A DNA stretch of 64,000 bases, taken from JBGTLU01 sp041743935 (lineage in GTDB: Bacteria; Bacteroidota; Bacteroidia; Sphingobacteriales; Sphingobacteriaceae). The DNA lies in assembly GCA_041743935.1 (NCBI GenBank), contig JBGTLU010000002.1, forward strand, positions 1 through 64,000, written 5' to 3'. Shown here piece after piece: positions 1-9,358 of the stretch (position 1 is its first letter; each line of letters starts with the position of its first letter). The notes under the pieces were generated by a model, which saw nothing but the letters and a program-made list of their open reading frames with translations, was not told where the DNA came from and did not search any database. The position numbers were made by a program, and so were the translations under genes.

Positions 1-98
1 GCATCAATGCTAGAATTTTGAGTAGGGATTAAGATATAGATACAAGCAAAAGAAAAAAGCAAGAAAAATAACTTTTGAGGATAACTGCCTATTTTCAT
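1..98 (-). CDS. Partial membrane protein, N-terminus only
   Basis: An ATG at 98 opens a frame that runs off the left edge of the window, giving about 32 residues. They start MKIGSYPQKLFFLL and contain one hydrophobic segment (residues 10-24), which fits the first membrane helix of an integral membrane protein. The start overlaps the stop of the flippase-like gene as ATGA, so the two are probably translationally coupled and part of one envelope-glycosylation operon. A second polytopic glycosyltransferase would fit the context, but too little is visible to assign a family. Confidence 0.6.
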   Translation of the reverse strand, partial: MKIGSYPQKLFFLLFSFACIYILIPTQNSSID

Positions 99-955
99 TT
101 GCTTAATCTTACACCTTTAAAACTATAATAAATTCCGCCAAATGAAACAATTGCTGTAATTAAGTAAAATAATAAACTGATGGTAATGGCACTAGCAATA
201 TCCAAAAACAGAAATTGCGAACCATACATAAACGTTATTTCCCGTGCACCTAAACCGCCTATTGTAAATGGCAGAATTGCAACAACAGATGATATAAGAA
301 ATATAAATAAATACGACAAATAGTTTCCATCTACCTGTACTGAAACCAATAAAAAATAGACACAAGCAACTTGAGCTAATTGTACTAATAAACCTTGTGT
401 GTTAGTTAATAAAAATGATTTTTTGAATGATTTGAATTTGTAAACAGTTATTAAGTAATATGCAGTTATAGAAATTAATGTAAAGGATACTAATAAAATT
501 TTAATCCAATAAGCGGGGATAATAAATAGGCCAATTACAACGAGTAAAATCCCTAGAGCAACCAAACCGCTTATTCTATCTGCAAGAATTGCGATTAACA
601 ATTCCTTTTTACTGTAATTTTTTAGGTTGTTTAAGTAATAAATTTTATATCCATCCCCTCCAATTCCTCCTGGAAGAAATAGATTATAATACATTCCTAA
701 TAAATAAAGTTTTAGATTATCTATTTCAGAAATAATTACCCCCGAATCTTTAAAAAAATGATTTAACCGTATAGAAGAAATGAATTTGCTAAGTATAAAA
801 AATATAGCGGCTAAGATTAAGTAGAAATAATTTAAAGAAGTAAGTGTAATTAATACTTGTTCAACATCTATATTTTTAAATACAAAAACAATACAAAGTA
901 TGCTAATTGTAATTTTCAGAAATAATTTAAGAAATTGTTTTGCCGATTTATTCAC
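95..955 (-). CDS. Flippase-like membrane protein (UPF0104 / LPG-synthase TM family)
   Basis: An integral membrane protein of about 286 residues with six to eight hydrophobic segments and the motif FLPGGIGGDGYKIYYL in the first half, followed by a GGLGAREITF loop. Both are typical of the UPF0104 / lysylphosphatidylglycerol-synthase transmembrane family. These proteins are thought to move or modify lipid-linked substrates; the substrate is unknown here. A longer start at 1003 is open but would overlap the upstream GT2 gene by 56 bp. I prefer the GTG at 955, which overlaps by 8 bp and removes a charged extension. No aminoacyl-transferase domain is attached, so lipid lysinylation is unlikely. Its place after two lipid-linked glycosyltransferases suggests handling of a polyprenyl-phosphate sugar. 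Confidence 0.75.
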   Translation of the reverse strand: MNKSAKQFLKLFLKITISILCIVFVFKNIDVEQVLITLTSLNYFYLILAAIFFILSKFISSIRLNHFFKDSGVIISEIDNLKLYLLGMYYNLFLPGGIGGDGYKIYYLNNLKNYSKKELLIAILADRISGLVALGILLVVIGLFIIPAYWIKILLVSFTLISITAYYLITVYKFKSFKKSFLLTNTQGLLVQLAQVACVYFLLVSVQVDGNYLSYLFIFLISSVVAILPFTIGGLGAREITFMYGSQFLFLDIASAITISLLFYLITAIVSFGGIYYSFKGVRLSK

Positions 956-1883
956 CTTTGAAAATATTTCGCACTTGGTACGTCTTTTTATCTTGAGATT
1001 CATAATAGGTACGTACAGAAATTTCGGCTAAAATACCTATTGTGATTAATTGAATACCGCCCAAAACCATAATAATACCTAATAAGATTAAAGGTTTGCC
1101 CCAAATATCTTCACCCATTAATTTCAAAATCAATAAATAAATATTTATAAAAATTCCAATGACAAAAGCAATTGCGCCTATGGAACCAAACAGATGGATA
1201 GGCCTTTGCATGTATTTCTGAAAAAATAAAAGCAACATTAAATCGGTTAAAACTTTAAATGTTCTGTTTAATCCGTATTTAGATTTTCCGAATTGTCGGG
1301 CATGATGTTGCACATCTACTTGTGTAATTTTTGCTCCTTGCAATTTTGCTAAAACAGGAATAAAACGATGCAATTCGCCATATAATCCTAAATTCTCGGC
1401 AATTTGTTTTTTAAATATTTTGAGTGTGCAACCGTAATCTTTTATGTGAACATTGGTGAGTTTTCGGATCAGTGCATTTGCAATTTTGCTAGGTATTTTA
1501 CGAAGTATAAAACCATCCTGACGGTTTGCTCGGTTCCCAGCAATTACATCCCAATCTTCGGTTTCTAACAACTCCAACATTTTTGGAATATCTGCCGGGT
1601 CGTTCTGTAAATCGCCATCTATGGTAGCAATGTATTCCCCTTCTGCATAATCAATACCCGCTTGCATGGCAGTACTTTGGCCATAATTTTTTCGTAACTC
1701 AATTAGCCTAATACGATTATTAGCATGCTTTTTTATTTCGGCTTGAGTACCATCAAAAGAGCCATCATCCACAAATAAAACTTCATAATCAATGGTATTT
1801 AAAGCAGCATGCAATTTATCAATCAGTAATTTTATGTTCTCTCGTTCATTCAGAACGGTTATCACCACGGATAATTTTTTCAT
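948..1883 (-). CDS. GT2 polyprenyl-phosphate glycosyltransferase (DPM1/ArnC-like)
   Basis: A 311-residue family 2 glycosyltransferase. The N-terminal GT-A domain shows the nucleotide-binding VDDGS (residues 38-42) and DGDLQNDP (89-96), the metal and donor-sugar motif of the DPM1/ArnC group. Two C-terminal membrane helices lie at about 230-253 and 264-288. Such enzymes transfer a sugar from a nucleotide donor to a polyprenyl phosphate on the cytoplasmic face. Its start lies 38 bp inside the end of the GT39 gene, and the two form a classical pair: this protein makes the lipid-linked sugar and the GT39 protein uses it. Which sugar is used cannot be told from sequence. Confidence 0.88.
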   Translation of the reverse strand: MKKLSVVITVLNERENIKLLIDKLHAALNTIDYEVLFVDDGSFDGTQAEIKKHANNRIRLIELRKNYGQSTAMQAGIDYAEGEYIATIDGDLQNDPADIPKMLELLETEDWDVIAGNRANRQDGFILRKIPSKIANALIRKLTNVHIKDYGCTLKIFKKQIAENLGLYGELHRFIPVLAKLQGAKITQVDVQHHARQFGKSKYGLNRTFKVLTDLMLLLFFQKYMQRPIHLFGSIGAIAFVIGIFINIYLLILKLMGEDIWGKPLILLGIIMVLGGIQLITIGILAEISVRTYYESQDKKTYQVRNIFKGE

Positions 1884-3489
1884 TTGCTAGCTGGTTAAAC
1901 TTCACCAAATTTAATTCAGTTTGTTCGTAATCTGTTTTAAATTTAAAGATAATTGGTTGATGATTTATTTCATCAAGGTAAAAATTGGTGGAAATATAAA
2001 TGGCAGAAGTATCTTCTACAGACCAAACCCGTTTAATCATTTGCATTCTTTCTAGTTGTAAATAATACAATGAATTATGATTTATGGGTGTCCAACCTAA
2101 TTGATATGCTGTTTTATCTTTGAGGATATTACCAGCGTCTATGGCTTCTTCCTTTCTTATTTTTTCTGAACTGTTATAATATCTATCTGGTAAAACAAAC
2201 CAATTAAATCCGATTCGTAAAAGCAATAATATTATTCCAAAAGCTATTATTTTTTGATTTTTTAGTTGATATACCAAGAAGGTAGCCAGGAATAATGCCA
2301 CACCTAACCCAAATATTTTTAAATAAAAATACGGTATGATGGCATTTTTGAAATCATAAAAAGGTAAACCAAAAACAGAGAGGGTTATTAAACATGAAAT
2401 TCCAATCAAAAACCAATCAAATATTTTAGATAATTTTTCTTGACTCGATTTAAATTCTTCATACCCGTATGCGATAAACATAAAAAAGATTGGATATAGC
2501 ATAAAAAGATAGCGCGGTCTGGTTTCTGGCGATAACCAATAAATAAGAATATTGGTTACAAAAATCCAAAAACAGAATGCAAGGAATTCATTTGCGAAAA
2601 CCTTCTTCCAAAATCCTTTTATAAAACAAAACACCACTAATAAACTCCACGGAAATAAATGTGCGATGTGTTCAAACGGAAATAATAAGATATGTAAAAT
2701 GGTACGTTTCCACCCGGTTTCTGCAGCAGTTCTTTGGCTGCTTTGGTCCCAAAGGGTTTCTAAATAATTATCGAGGGTATTAAATTCTAAATATTTGATA
2801 AAATAGATTAGAATAATAATCACGAAAATTAATATTCCGATAAAATGCTGGATGGCAAATAATCGCCAAAATTTACCCCGATAAATAAAATACGTTAATA
2901 AACTTATCGCCTGAAATGCCAAAGAAGGCAATCCTTTACTCAAAAACCCGATGGCTGTAATCAAATAAGTTAATACAAATAATTTCAGCCATTTCTCTTT
3001 AGCTCCGTAATGATAAATTGCCATAAACCCAAGCCAAGTGAGCCACGAAAACAGAATATCTATATGCCCTAGCATAGAATCATACAGAAGTAATCTGGCA
3101 TTGGTTAGAAAAAAAATAGCTGTAAAAAGTGCAACTCGTGTGCTAAGTTGTTTTTTTATCACTAAAAATAAACTCCAAGCAAATAATAGTAATGGAATAA
3201 CAGCGGGTAATCGGATGAGAAATTCTGAAAAATTTCCGGTTACATTAAATAATGTGGCCAAAAGCCAATTATAAAGAGGCGGTTTATTGTAATAATACTC
3301 GCCGGCAATGGTAGAAATCCAATAGTTTTCGGATAGAATCATTTCTAAAGCAACCACTGCACGTGTTGGTTCATCGGCCAATAGTGGCATTAAACCTAAA
3401 TGAATAAATAATGCCGGTAATAAAAGGATAACAAAGGTTACATAAAGCCAAGTTGGGTTTTCATCAAAGTAATTTAGTATGGCTTTCAT
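1846..3489 (-). CDS. GT39 family (ArnT/PMT-like) membrane glycosyltransferase
   Basis: A 547-residue polytopic protein with about 11-12 hydrophobic segments. After the first helix it carries the acidic ADEPTRA motif (catalytic-type Asp39-Glu40) and a KPPLY motif at 69-73, both hallmarks of ArnT/PMT-type transferases that take sugar from a polyprenyl-phosphate donor and place it on an acceptor outside the inner membrane. The last 100 residues form a soluble periplasmic domain. It starts 7 bp after glyS ends and its 3' end overlaps the GT2 gene by 38 bp, so it is probably the second gene of a glyS-led transcript. The acceptor (lipid A, protein or other glycan) is unknown. Confidence 0.85.
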   Translation of the reverse strand: MKAILNYFDENPTWLYVTFVILLLPALFIHLGLMPLLADEPTRAVVALEMILSENYWISTIAGEYYYNKPPLYNWLLATLFNVTGNFSEFLIRLPAVIPLLLFAWSLFLVIKKQLSTRVALFTAIFFLTNARLLLYDSMLGHIDILFSWLTWLGFMAIYHYGAKEKWLKLFVLTYLITAIGFLSKGLPSLAFQAISLLTYFIYRGKFWRLFAIQHFIGILIFVIIILIYFIKYLEFNTLDNYLETLWDQSSQRTAAETGWKRTILHILLFPFEHIAHLFPWSLLVVFCFIKGFWKKVFANEFLAFCFWIFVTNILIYWLSPETRPRYLFMLYPIFFMFIAYGYEEFKSSQEKLSKIFDWFLIGISCLITLSVFGLPFYDFKNAIIPYFYLKIFGLGVALFLATFLVYQLKNQKIIAFGIILLLLRIGFNWFVLPDRYYNSSEKIRKEEAIDAGNILKDKTAYQLGWTPINHNSLYYLQLERMQMIKRVWSVEDTSAIYISTNFYLDEINHQPIIFKFKTDYEQTELNLVKFNQLANEKIIRGDNRSE

Positions 3490-3496
3490 GTATATT

Positions 3497-4951
3497 TTAT
3501 CTCAATAAATTACTCCAACTTACTTTTTCTCCAATAATTACAGATAGTTGTGCCAAGTCAATTCTCTCTTGCTCCATACTATCTCTATGGCGAATAGTAG
3601 CCGTATTATTCTCTAAGGTTTCGTGGTCTATGGTTATACAATAAGGAGTACCTATAGCATCTTGCCTACGATACCGTTTTCCGATGGAATCTTTTTCATC
3701 GTATTGTAAATTATAATCAAGTTTTAATTTATCCATCACTTCCCGGGCTTTTTCGGGTAATCCGTCTTTTTTAGTTAACGGTAAAATAGCAGCTTTAATT
3801 GGTGCTAATGCCGGATGAATTTTTAAAACAACTCTACTATCTTGGCGCTCATCTGTACTCAAATCTTCTTCTTTGTAAGCGTTACAAAGAGTAAGCAAAA
3901 ACATTCTATCTAATCCGATAGAAGTTTCTATTACATAGGGCACGTAATTTTGGTTAATTTCCGGATCGAAAAATTGCATTTTCTTGCCTGAAAATTCTTG
4001 ATGTTGACTTAAATCGAAGTCGGTTCTTGAGTGTATACCTTCCACTTCTTTAAAGCCCATCGGGAATTCAAACTCAATATCCACAGCAGCATTTGCATAG
4101 TGTGCTAGTTTAGCGTGTTCGTGGTAACGATATTTTTTCTCATCCGTTCCTAAAGCCAAATGCCAGCTTAAACGTGCTTTTTTCCAATGTTCATACCATT
4201 CCATTTCTGTACCAGGGCGAACAAAAAATTGCATTTCCATTTGTTCGAACTCGCGCATGCGCATGATAAATTGGCGCGCAATTACTTCATTTCTGAATGC
4301 TTTACCGATTTGTGCAATGCCAAACGGTATTTTCATTCTGCCCGTTTTTTGTACGTTCAAAAAGTTAACAAAAATACCTTGGGCAGTTTCGGGGCGCAGA
4401 TAAACCGCTTCCGAATCATCTGCCATAGCACCAAACTGGGTGCTAAACATCAAATTAAATTGCCTTACATCCGTCCAATTTTTGGTACCGGAAACAGGGC
4501 AAGCAATTTCATGTATCACAATTAAATCTTTTAGCCCTTTTAAATCTTCGTTTTGCAAGCAAACATTCAGAGCAGATTCTAATGCTGCTGCCTTATCTGT
4601 TTTGCCATCTTTTTGGTAACGGGCAATTTTATCTTCAATTAAATTATCAGCACGATAGCGTTTTTTCGAGTCTTTATTATCAATCATTGGATCGCTAAAA
4701 CCATCCACATGGCCTGATGCTTTCCAGATTTTTGGGTGCATAAAAATGGCAGAATCTATTCCTACAATATTCTCGTGCATTTGCACCATGGCTTTCCACC
4801 AATAGGTTTTGATATTGTTTTTTAACTCTGCCCCAAGCTGACCGTAATCATACACGGCACTTAACCCGTCATAAATTTCGCTGGATGGAAAAACAAAGCC
4901 ATACTCCTTGGCATGAGATATTACGTTTTTAAATAAATCTTCGGTGTTCAT
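3497..4951 (-). CDS. glyS: Glycyl-tRNA synthetase, dimeric type
   Basis: A 484-residue class II synthetase of the single-chain alpha-2 type, charging tRNA-Gly. The N-terminal GFVFPSSEIYDGLSAVYDYG block fixes the start and is diagnostic. Motif 2 (AFRNEV, near residue 217) precedes an EFEQMEMQFF stretch, and motif 3 (GLDRMFLL) lies near residue 347. The C-terminal anticodon-binding domain begins at about 375 (HPALAPIKAAILPL). Length is normal for the family. It appears to be the first gene of a transcript that continues into the glycosylation genes, which start 7 bp downstream. Confidence 0.97.
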   Translation of the reverse strand: MNTEDLFKNVISHAKEYGFVFPSSEIYDGLSAVYDYGQLGAELKNNIKTYWWKAMVQMHENIVGIDSAIFMHPKIWKASGHVDGFSDPMIDNKDSKKRYRADNLIEDKIARYQKDGKTDKAAALESALNVCLQNEDLKGLKDLIVIHEIACPVSGTKNWTDVRQFNLMFSTQFGAMADDSEAVYLRPETAQGIFVNFLNVQKTGRMKIPFGIAQIGKAFRNEVIARQFIMRMREFEQMEMQFFVRPGTEMEWYEHWKKARLSWHLALGTDEKKYRYHEHAKLAHYANAAVDIEFEFPMGFKEVEGIHSRTDFDLSQHQEFSGKKMQFFDPEINQNYVPYVIETSIGLDRMFLLTLCNAYKEEDLSTDERQDSRVVLKIHPALAPIKAAILPLTKKDGLPEKAREVMDKLKLDYNLQYDEKDSIGKRYRRQDAIGTPYCITIDHETLENNTATIRHRDSMEQERIDLAQLSVIIGEKVSWSNLLR

Positions 4952-4958
4952 ATGGCGG

Positions 4959-4966
4959 CAAAGATA
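4959..4966 (-). promoter_or_regulatory. -7 box (TATCTTTG) of glyS
   Basis: On the minus strand TATCTTTG matches the Bacteroidota -7 consensus TAnnTTTG perfectly. No TTTG is seen at the expected -33 distance. The box ends only 7 bp before the glyS ATG, so the transcript would be leaderless or nearly so. Confidence 0.55.
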
Positions 4967-5067
4967 GCGGAATTTGTAAATTGCCGACTTATAAAGGGAG
5001 TTTATTCGTTTTTATCTGATAAGAATTTTTATTCTCCAATCGTTAAGCATAAAAATGATATTTTACA

Positions 5068-5790
5068 TTGATTAAGGTAGATAATCTTCAAAAAAGCTTC
5101 GCAAATAAGGTAGTATTAAACCGGATTAGTTTTTCGGTTGGGAAAGGAATTACAGGATTTTTGGGCCCCAATGGTGCCGGAAAAACCACTACCATGAAAA
5201 TAATTTGTGGTGCTATGGTGCCGGATGCCGGTCAGGTGCAAGTATTAAATGAAGATGTAACCTTACAAAACATCCAATTAAAAAATAAAATTGGTTATTT
5301 GGCGGAGGATAATCCATTATACAAAGATTTGTATCTAAAGGAATACTTAACACTTGTTGGAGGGCTTCATCAATTAGATAATGTTAAAGAACGAGTAAAT
5401 GAAGTGATACATCAAGTGGGGTTAAAATCCGAAGAAAACAAAAAAATAAATGAATTATCCAAAGGATTTAAACAACGTGTTGGTCTTGCACAAGCCATCA
5501 TCCACAACCCCGAAATTTTGATTTTGGATGAACCAACCAGCGGGTTAGATCCTAATCAATTGCAAGAAATAAGAAAGCTGATAAAGGATTTTGGTAAAAA
5601 TAAAATCGTTTTATTATCTACTCATATTTTACAAGAAGTAGAACAGTTGTGTGACCATGTAATTTTAATTAACCATGGAAATATTGTAGCCGATGAACGG
5701 TTACAATCTCTGCTATTTAAATTTAATGGGTCATTAGAGAATGCATTTTCTGAATTAACTGCAAATAAAAGTGAGACAATTAATTTATAA
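5068..5790 (+). CDS. gldA: Gliding-motility ABC transporter ATPase GldA
   Basis: A 240-residue ABC ATPase with Walker A GPNGAGKTTT (33-42), signature LSKGFKQRV (about 133), Walker B ILILDEPTSGLDP (about 152-164) and switch LLSTH. The start is TTG at 5068; no ATG lies in frame before the conserved N-terminus. It overlaps the next gene, a GldF-GldG protein, by 20 bp, which is the main reason for the GldA name. It lacks part of the C-terminal tail of longer ABC-2 ATPases. GldA with GldF and GldG forms a transporter linked to gliding and type IX secretion in Flavobacterium; the substrate is unknown. Confidence 0.88.
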   Translation: MIKVDNLQKSFANKVVLNRISFSVGKGITGFLGPNGAGKTTTMKIICGAMVPDAGQVQVLNEDVTLQNIQLKNKIGYLAEDNPLYKDLYLKEYLTLVGGLHQLDNVKERVNEVIHQVGLKSEENKKINELSKGFKQRVGLAQAIIHNPEILILDEPTSGLDPNQLQEIRKLIKDFGKNKIVLLSTHILQEVEQLCDHVILINHGNIVADERLQSLLFKFNGSLENAFSELTANKSETINL

Positions 5791-8158
5791 AGAATTACTT
5801 CAGTTTTTCGGAAATAGTTATTCCTACATTACGCTTAGCTTGTTTCTGCTTTTTATTTCCTTGTTTTTTTGGATTTATCCAGAGTCGTCTATTTTTTCTT
5901 TTGGTTTTGCCAGCATGCAGCCATTTTTCTACATCACGCCATGGGTGCTCATTTTTTATGTTTCTGCCATTTCAACCCAAACCTTTGTAGCCGAGAAAGT
6001 AAACGCAACGTTGATTTGGCTAATCTCTAAGCCTATATCAGTTTGGCAATTGGTTTTATTTAAATATGTAGCCACTCTTATAATTTTGCTTATTAGTTTA
6101 TTACCTACTTTGGTTTATGTTTTTAGCCTTTATCAATTAGCTAACCCAGTTGGCGATATTGATTTTGCTGGAATTATAGGCTCTTATATTGGGTTAATTT
6201 TATTAGCTGCTGTATTTTGTGCAATTGGGTTATTAGCATCGGCAATTGCAAACAATTTAGCTGTTGCATTTACAATGGCTACGTTCCTTAATTTGCTTTT
6301 TTACACTGGATTTTCTTCTCTATCCAGCTTGTTTATTGATGCCAATTTGGCGTATTGGGTTTCAAAAGTTGGAATACAGGAACATTACCAAACGTTGGCC
6401 AGAGGAGTGATGGATAGCAGAGATATTTTTTATTTTTTGGTGTTAATTTTAATACTTCTCTATATCAGTCAACAAGTTATTGCTTCGCTTTTTTATCGAC
6501 CTAAAAAATTACTGACCCAACAAAATGTGGTAGTTGTTTTAATCCTATGTTCCTTTATTTTTTTAACCTCTATTTTTTATTTCCGGTTGGATTTTACTTC
6601 AGACAAACGATATACTTTAAGTCAAACTAGCCAAGAAATTTTGAGGGAAATAGATACCGATGTAAGGATTGAGGTGTACTTAGACGGAAAAAATTTACCG
6701 CCAGGTTTTAAGCGTTTGCAAATAGCAACTAGAGAGTTACTTCAAGATTTTAAATCTGTAAATGGTAGCAGAATTAGATTTGAAGTTTTTGAGCCTTTGG
6801 TTGGTTTAAATGATTCTCAAAAAGAAGCAGAATTGCAACGATTATCTGCTTTAGGGATTGAAGCTATTAACGTTCAGCAAAGCACAACTTCGGGCAGTAG
6901 TACACAGTTGATTTTTCCTTCGGCGATGGTTATTGCCAACGGAGAATTCATACCGGTATCGTTGCTTCAGCGCAGAATTGGGCTAAATTCCGACCAAGTA
7001 TTACAGAACTCTATTCAAAACCTTGAGCATCCATTTATTTCTGCCATACAACAAATTACAAGTGAACAAAAGATAAAAATTGCATTTACAGAGGGGCATG
7101 GTGAACTTACTTCGGCACCTATTACGGATGCTATTGCAAACTTAGCAGTGGCTTATGATGTCCAATCCATCAACCTAAAAATATCTACTCTGCAGCAACT
7201 AAGTGAGTTTAAAACGCTAATTATTGCAAAACCAACGGTAGCCTTTGCCGAAGATGAAAAATTTAAATTAGATCAGTTTTTGATGTATGGCGGCAGTTTG
7301 TTTTTCTTAATTGACCAATTAAATGCCGAAACAGATAGTTTAAGAAACTCTGGCAGTTTTGCTGCAACCGGCAGAAATCTAAACTTAGATGACATGCTAT
7401 TTAACTACGGTGTGCGATTAAATTATAATCTGATACAAGATTTAAATAGTGCTCAAATACCAGTTTTAGACGCTTCCCAAAATCAAAATTTAATGCCTTG
7501 GTTGTATTTTCCTTTGTTTATTACGCAAAGTAAACACCCAATTGTTAAAAATTTAGATGCCATTAGAGGAGAATATGTTGGTACAATAGATTTAATTGAA
7601 AACGCAAGTAGAAAAACCGTTCTTCTACATTCTTCACCATTTAATAAAATACAGCAAGTGCCAGCTTTCATTACCTTAAATATGCGGGAGGAAGATTATA
7701 ATCCACAAGAATTTTCGGGAGAAGAAGAAGCAGTTGCCGTTTTATTGGAAGGAGATTTAACCTCAGTATTTAAAAATAGAACTTTGCCTTCTGTAGACTT
7801 ACATACCAATTTCAAAAGTGAAACGAAGTCCGGTAAAATCATTGTAGCCTCAGATGGTGATTTAATCCGAAACCAAATATCGGCACTAGATGGCAGCATT
7901 TTCCCCTTAGGGTTCGATAGATATACCCAGCAAACATATTCCAATAAAGCATTTATGCTTAATGCTGTTGATTTTTTGAGTGGAAGAGAAAATATCATAA
8001 ATCTCCGCAATAAAGAATTACCCATCAGATTACTCGATAAACAAAAAGTATCTGCACAAAAAACAACATGGCAAATAGCAAATACAAGTATTCCAATCTT
8101 ATTTATTGTTTGCTTTGGATTTTTATTTAACTGGTACAGAAAAAGAAATAATGCCTGA
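5771..8158 (+). CDS. gldFG: Fused GldF-GldG ABC permease/periplasmic subunit
   Basis: One uninterrupted frame of 795 residues combines two proteins usually encoded by separate genes. Residues 1 to about 243 form a six-helix ABC-2 permease like GldF (MRQLIYKELLQFF start, TFVAEK near 75, SKPIS near 90). From about 252 a new membrane helix leads into the GldG-type periplasmic domain (FTSDKRYTLSQTS near 278, EVFEPL near 340), closed by a helix at about 772-790. The start is GTG at 5771, inside gldA, so the two are coupled. The stop is TGA. The fusion would lock the permease and its partner in a 1:1 ratio. I see no stop or frameshift at the joint. Confidence 0.9.
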   Translation: MRQLIYKELLQFFGNSYSYITLSLFLLFISLFFWIYPESSIFSFGFASMQPFFYITPWVLIFYVSAISTQTFVAEKVNATLIWLISKPISVWQLVLFKYVATLIILLISLLPTLVYVFSLYQLANPVGDIDFAGIIGSYIGLILLAAVFCAIGLLASAIANNLAVAFTMATFLNLLFYTGFSSLSSLFIDANLAYWVSKVGIQEHYQTLARGVMDSRDIFYFLVLILILLYISQQVIASLFYRPKKLLTQQNVVVVLILCSFIFLTSIFYFRLDFTSDKRYTLSQTSQEILREIDTDVRIEVYLDGKNLPPGFKRLQIATRELLQDFKSVNGSRIRFEVFEPLVGLNDSQKEAELQRLSALGIEAINVQQSTTSGSSTQLIFPSAMVIANGEFIPVSLLQRRIGLNSDQVLQNSIQNLEHPFISAIQQITSEQKIKIAFTEGHGELTSAPITDAIANLAVAYDVQSINLKISTLQQLSEFKTLIIAKPTVAFAEDEKFKLDQFLMYGGSLFFLIDQLNAETDSLRNSGSFAATGRNLNLDDMLFNYGVRLNYNLIQDLNSAQIPVLDASQNQNLMPWLYFPLFITQSKHPIVKNLDAIRGEYVGTIDLIENASRKTVLLHSSPFNKIQQVPAFITLNMREEDYNPQEFSGEEEAVAVLLEGDLTSVFKNRTLPSVDLHTNFKSETKSGKIIVASDGDLIRNQISALDGSIFPLGFDRYTQQTYSNKAFMLNAVDFLSGRENIINLRNKELPIRLLDKQKVSAQKTTWQIANTSIPILFIVCFGFLFNWYRKRNNA

Positions 8159-8229
8159 AATTCATTTAAAAATCAAAAAAATATTTTTTGAAAATTACTC
8201 TATATTTACTGCACCGAAAAATTAAGAAG

Positions 8230-9351
8230 ATGAAGTTCATAGTATCAACCACCGCTCTATTAAAACAACTACAATCTATAAGTGGTGCACTAAGCAGCAA
8301 CACAGTACTCCCCATTTTAGAGAACTTTTTATTTGAGATAGGGGATGGTGTACTTACCGTTTCTGCTACCGATTTACAAACTTCCATGACTACTACACTA
8401 AACGTAGAGGCAAAAGTATCGGGTAAAATTGCAATTCCTTCTCGCATATTATTAGATACTCTAAAATCATTACCTGAGCAGCCAGTTATTTTTAGTATTG
8501 ATGATAAAACTTTTGGGATTGAGATTAGCGCCGGTGATGGTAAGTATAAATTAAGCGGCGAGAATGGAGATGATTTTCCGAAAATTCCGGTGGTAGAAGA
8601 TGGTTCATCTATTGAAATTCCATCAAGTGTACTTGCAGAAGCCATTAGCAAAACCATATTTGCAGTTTCTTCTGATGAATTACGCCCAGCAATGACAGGG
8701 GTGTATTGCCAAATAAGTACAGACAACATTACGTTTGTTTCAACAGATGCTCATAAACTGGTTCGCTACCGTAGAAAAGATGTAAAATCGGACGTGGCTA
8801 CTTCTTTCATCCTGCCTAAAAAAGCGTTAAACCTTCTAAAAAGTTCCTTACCAACAGAAGACATACAAGTAAATATAGATTACAACTCTAGCAGTGCATT
8901 TTTCAGTTTTCAAAACATTCATCTAATTTGTAGATTGATAGACGAACGCTATCCGGATTATGATGCCGTAATACCACAAACAAATCCGAATAAATTGACC
9001 ATTGATAGAACCCTATTTCTTAATTCATTAAAAAGAGTTTCAATTTATGCCAATAAAACTACTCACCAAGTTAGACTTAAAATTTCAGGAAGTGAGTTAC
9101 AAATATCATCCGAAGACTTAGATTTTTCTAACGAAGCGCACGAGAGATTAACTTGCCAGTACGTTGGCGAAGATATGGAGATAGGATTTAATGCCCGTTT
9201 TTTGATAGATATGGTAACTAATTTGCAAAGTAACGAAGTGGCCTTAGAAATGTCTACACCTAATCGTGCAGGATTGCTTTTCCCGATTGATCAAGACGAT
9301 CAAGAAGATATTCTGATGCTGGTTATGCCGGTGATGCTGAATAATTATTGA
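8230..9351 (+). CDS. dnaN: DNA polymerase III sliding clamp (beta subunit)
   Basis: A 373-residue sliding clamp with three repeated clamp domains of about 120 residues each, including the N-terminal MKFIVSTTALLKQLQSISGA block, RPAMTGVY near 155 and the C-terminal LVMPVMLNNY end, close to the family's MPMRL hydrophobic tail. It tethers the replicative polymerase to DNA and recruits partners. An upstream extension to 8188 is open, but the ATG at 8230 matches the conserved family start. No dnaA or origin-type sequence is seen nearby. It is probably transcribed on its own; a weak -7-like TATATTTA lies just upstream. Confidence 0.97.
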   Translation: MKFIVSTTALLKQLQSISGALSSNTVLPILENFLFEIGDGVLTVSATDLQTSMTTTLNVEAKVSGKIAIPSRILLDTLKSLPEQPVIFSIDDKTFGIEISAGDGKYKLSGENGDDFPKIPVVEDGSSIEIPSSVLAEAISKTIFAVSSDELRPAMTGVYCQISTDNITFVSTDAHKLVRYRRKDVKSDVATSFILPKKALNLLKSSLPTEDIQVNIDYNSSSAFFSFQNIHLICRLIDERYPDYDAVIPQTNPNKLTIDRTLFLNSLKRVSIYANKTTHQVRLKISGSELQISSEDLDFSNEAHERLTCQYVGEDMEIGFNARFLIDMVTNLQSNEVALEMSTPNRAGLLFPIDQDDQEDILMLVMPVMLNNY

Positions 9352-9358
9352 TACTAGT

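Noticed and set aside
953..1003. ATG at 1003 as start of the flippase-like gene
   Set aside because: It would force a 56-bp overlap with the GT2 gene and add a basic extension; the GTG at 955 gives an 8-bp overlap and a normal N-terminus. The choice is not proven.
8166..8729. Long open frame antisense to dnaN (187 codons)
   Set aside because: Lies wholly opposite a conserved gene, gives a Ser-rich unconvincing protein, and has no promoter or family signature.
8230..9351. dnaN as a marker of a nearby replication origin
   Set aside because: No dnaA gene, DnaA-box cluster or AT-rich unwinding region was seen around it; rpmH-rnpA is 28 kb away and also without dnaA.
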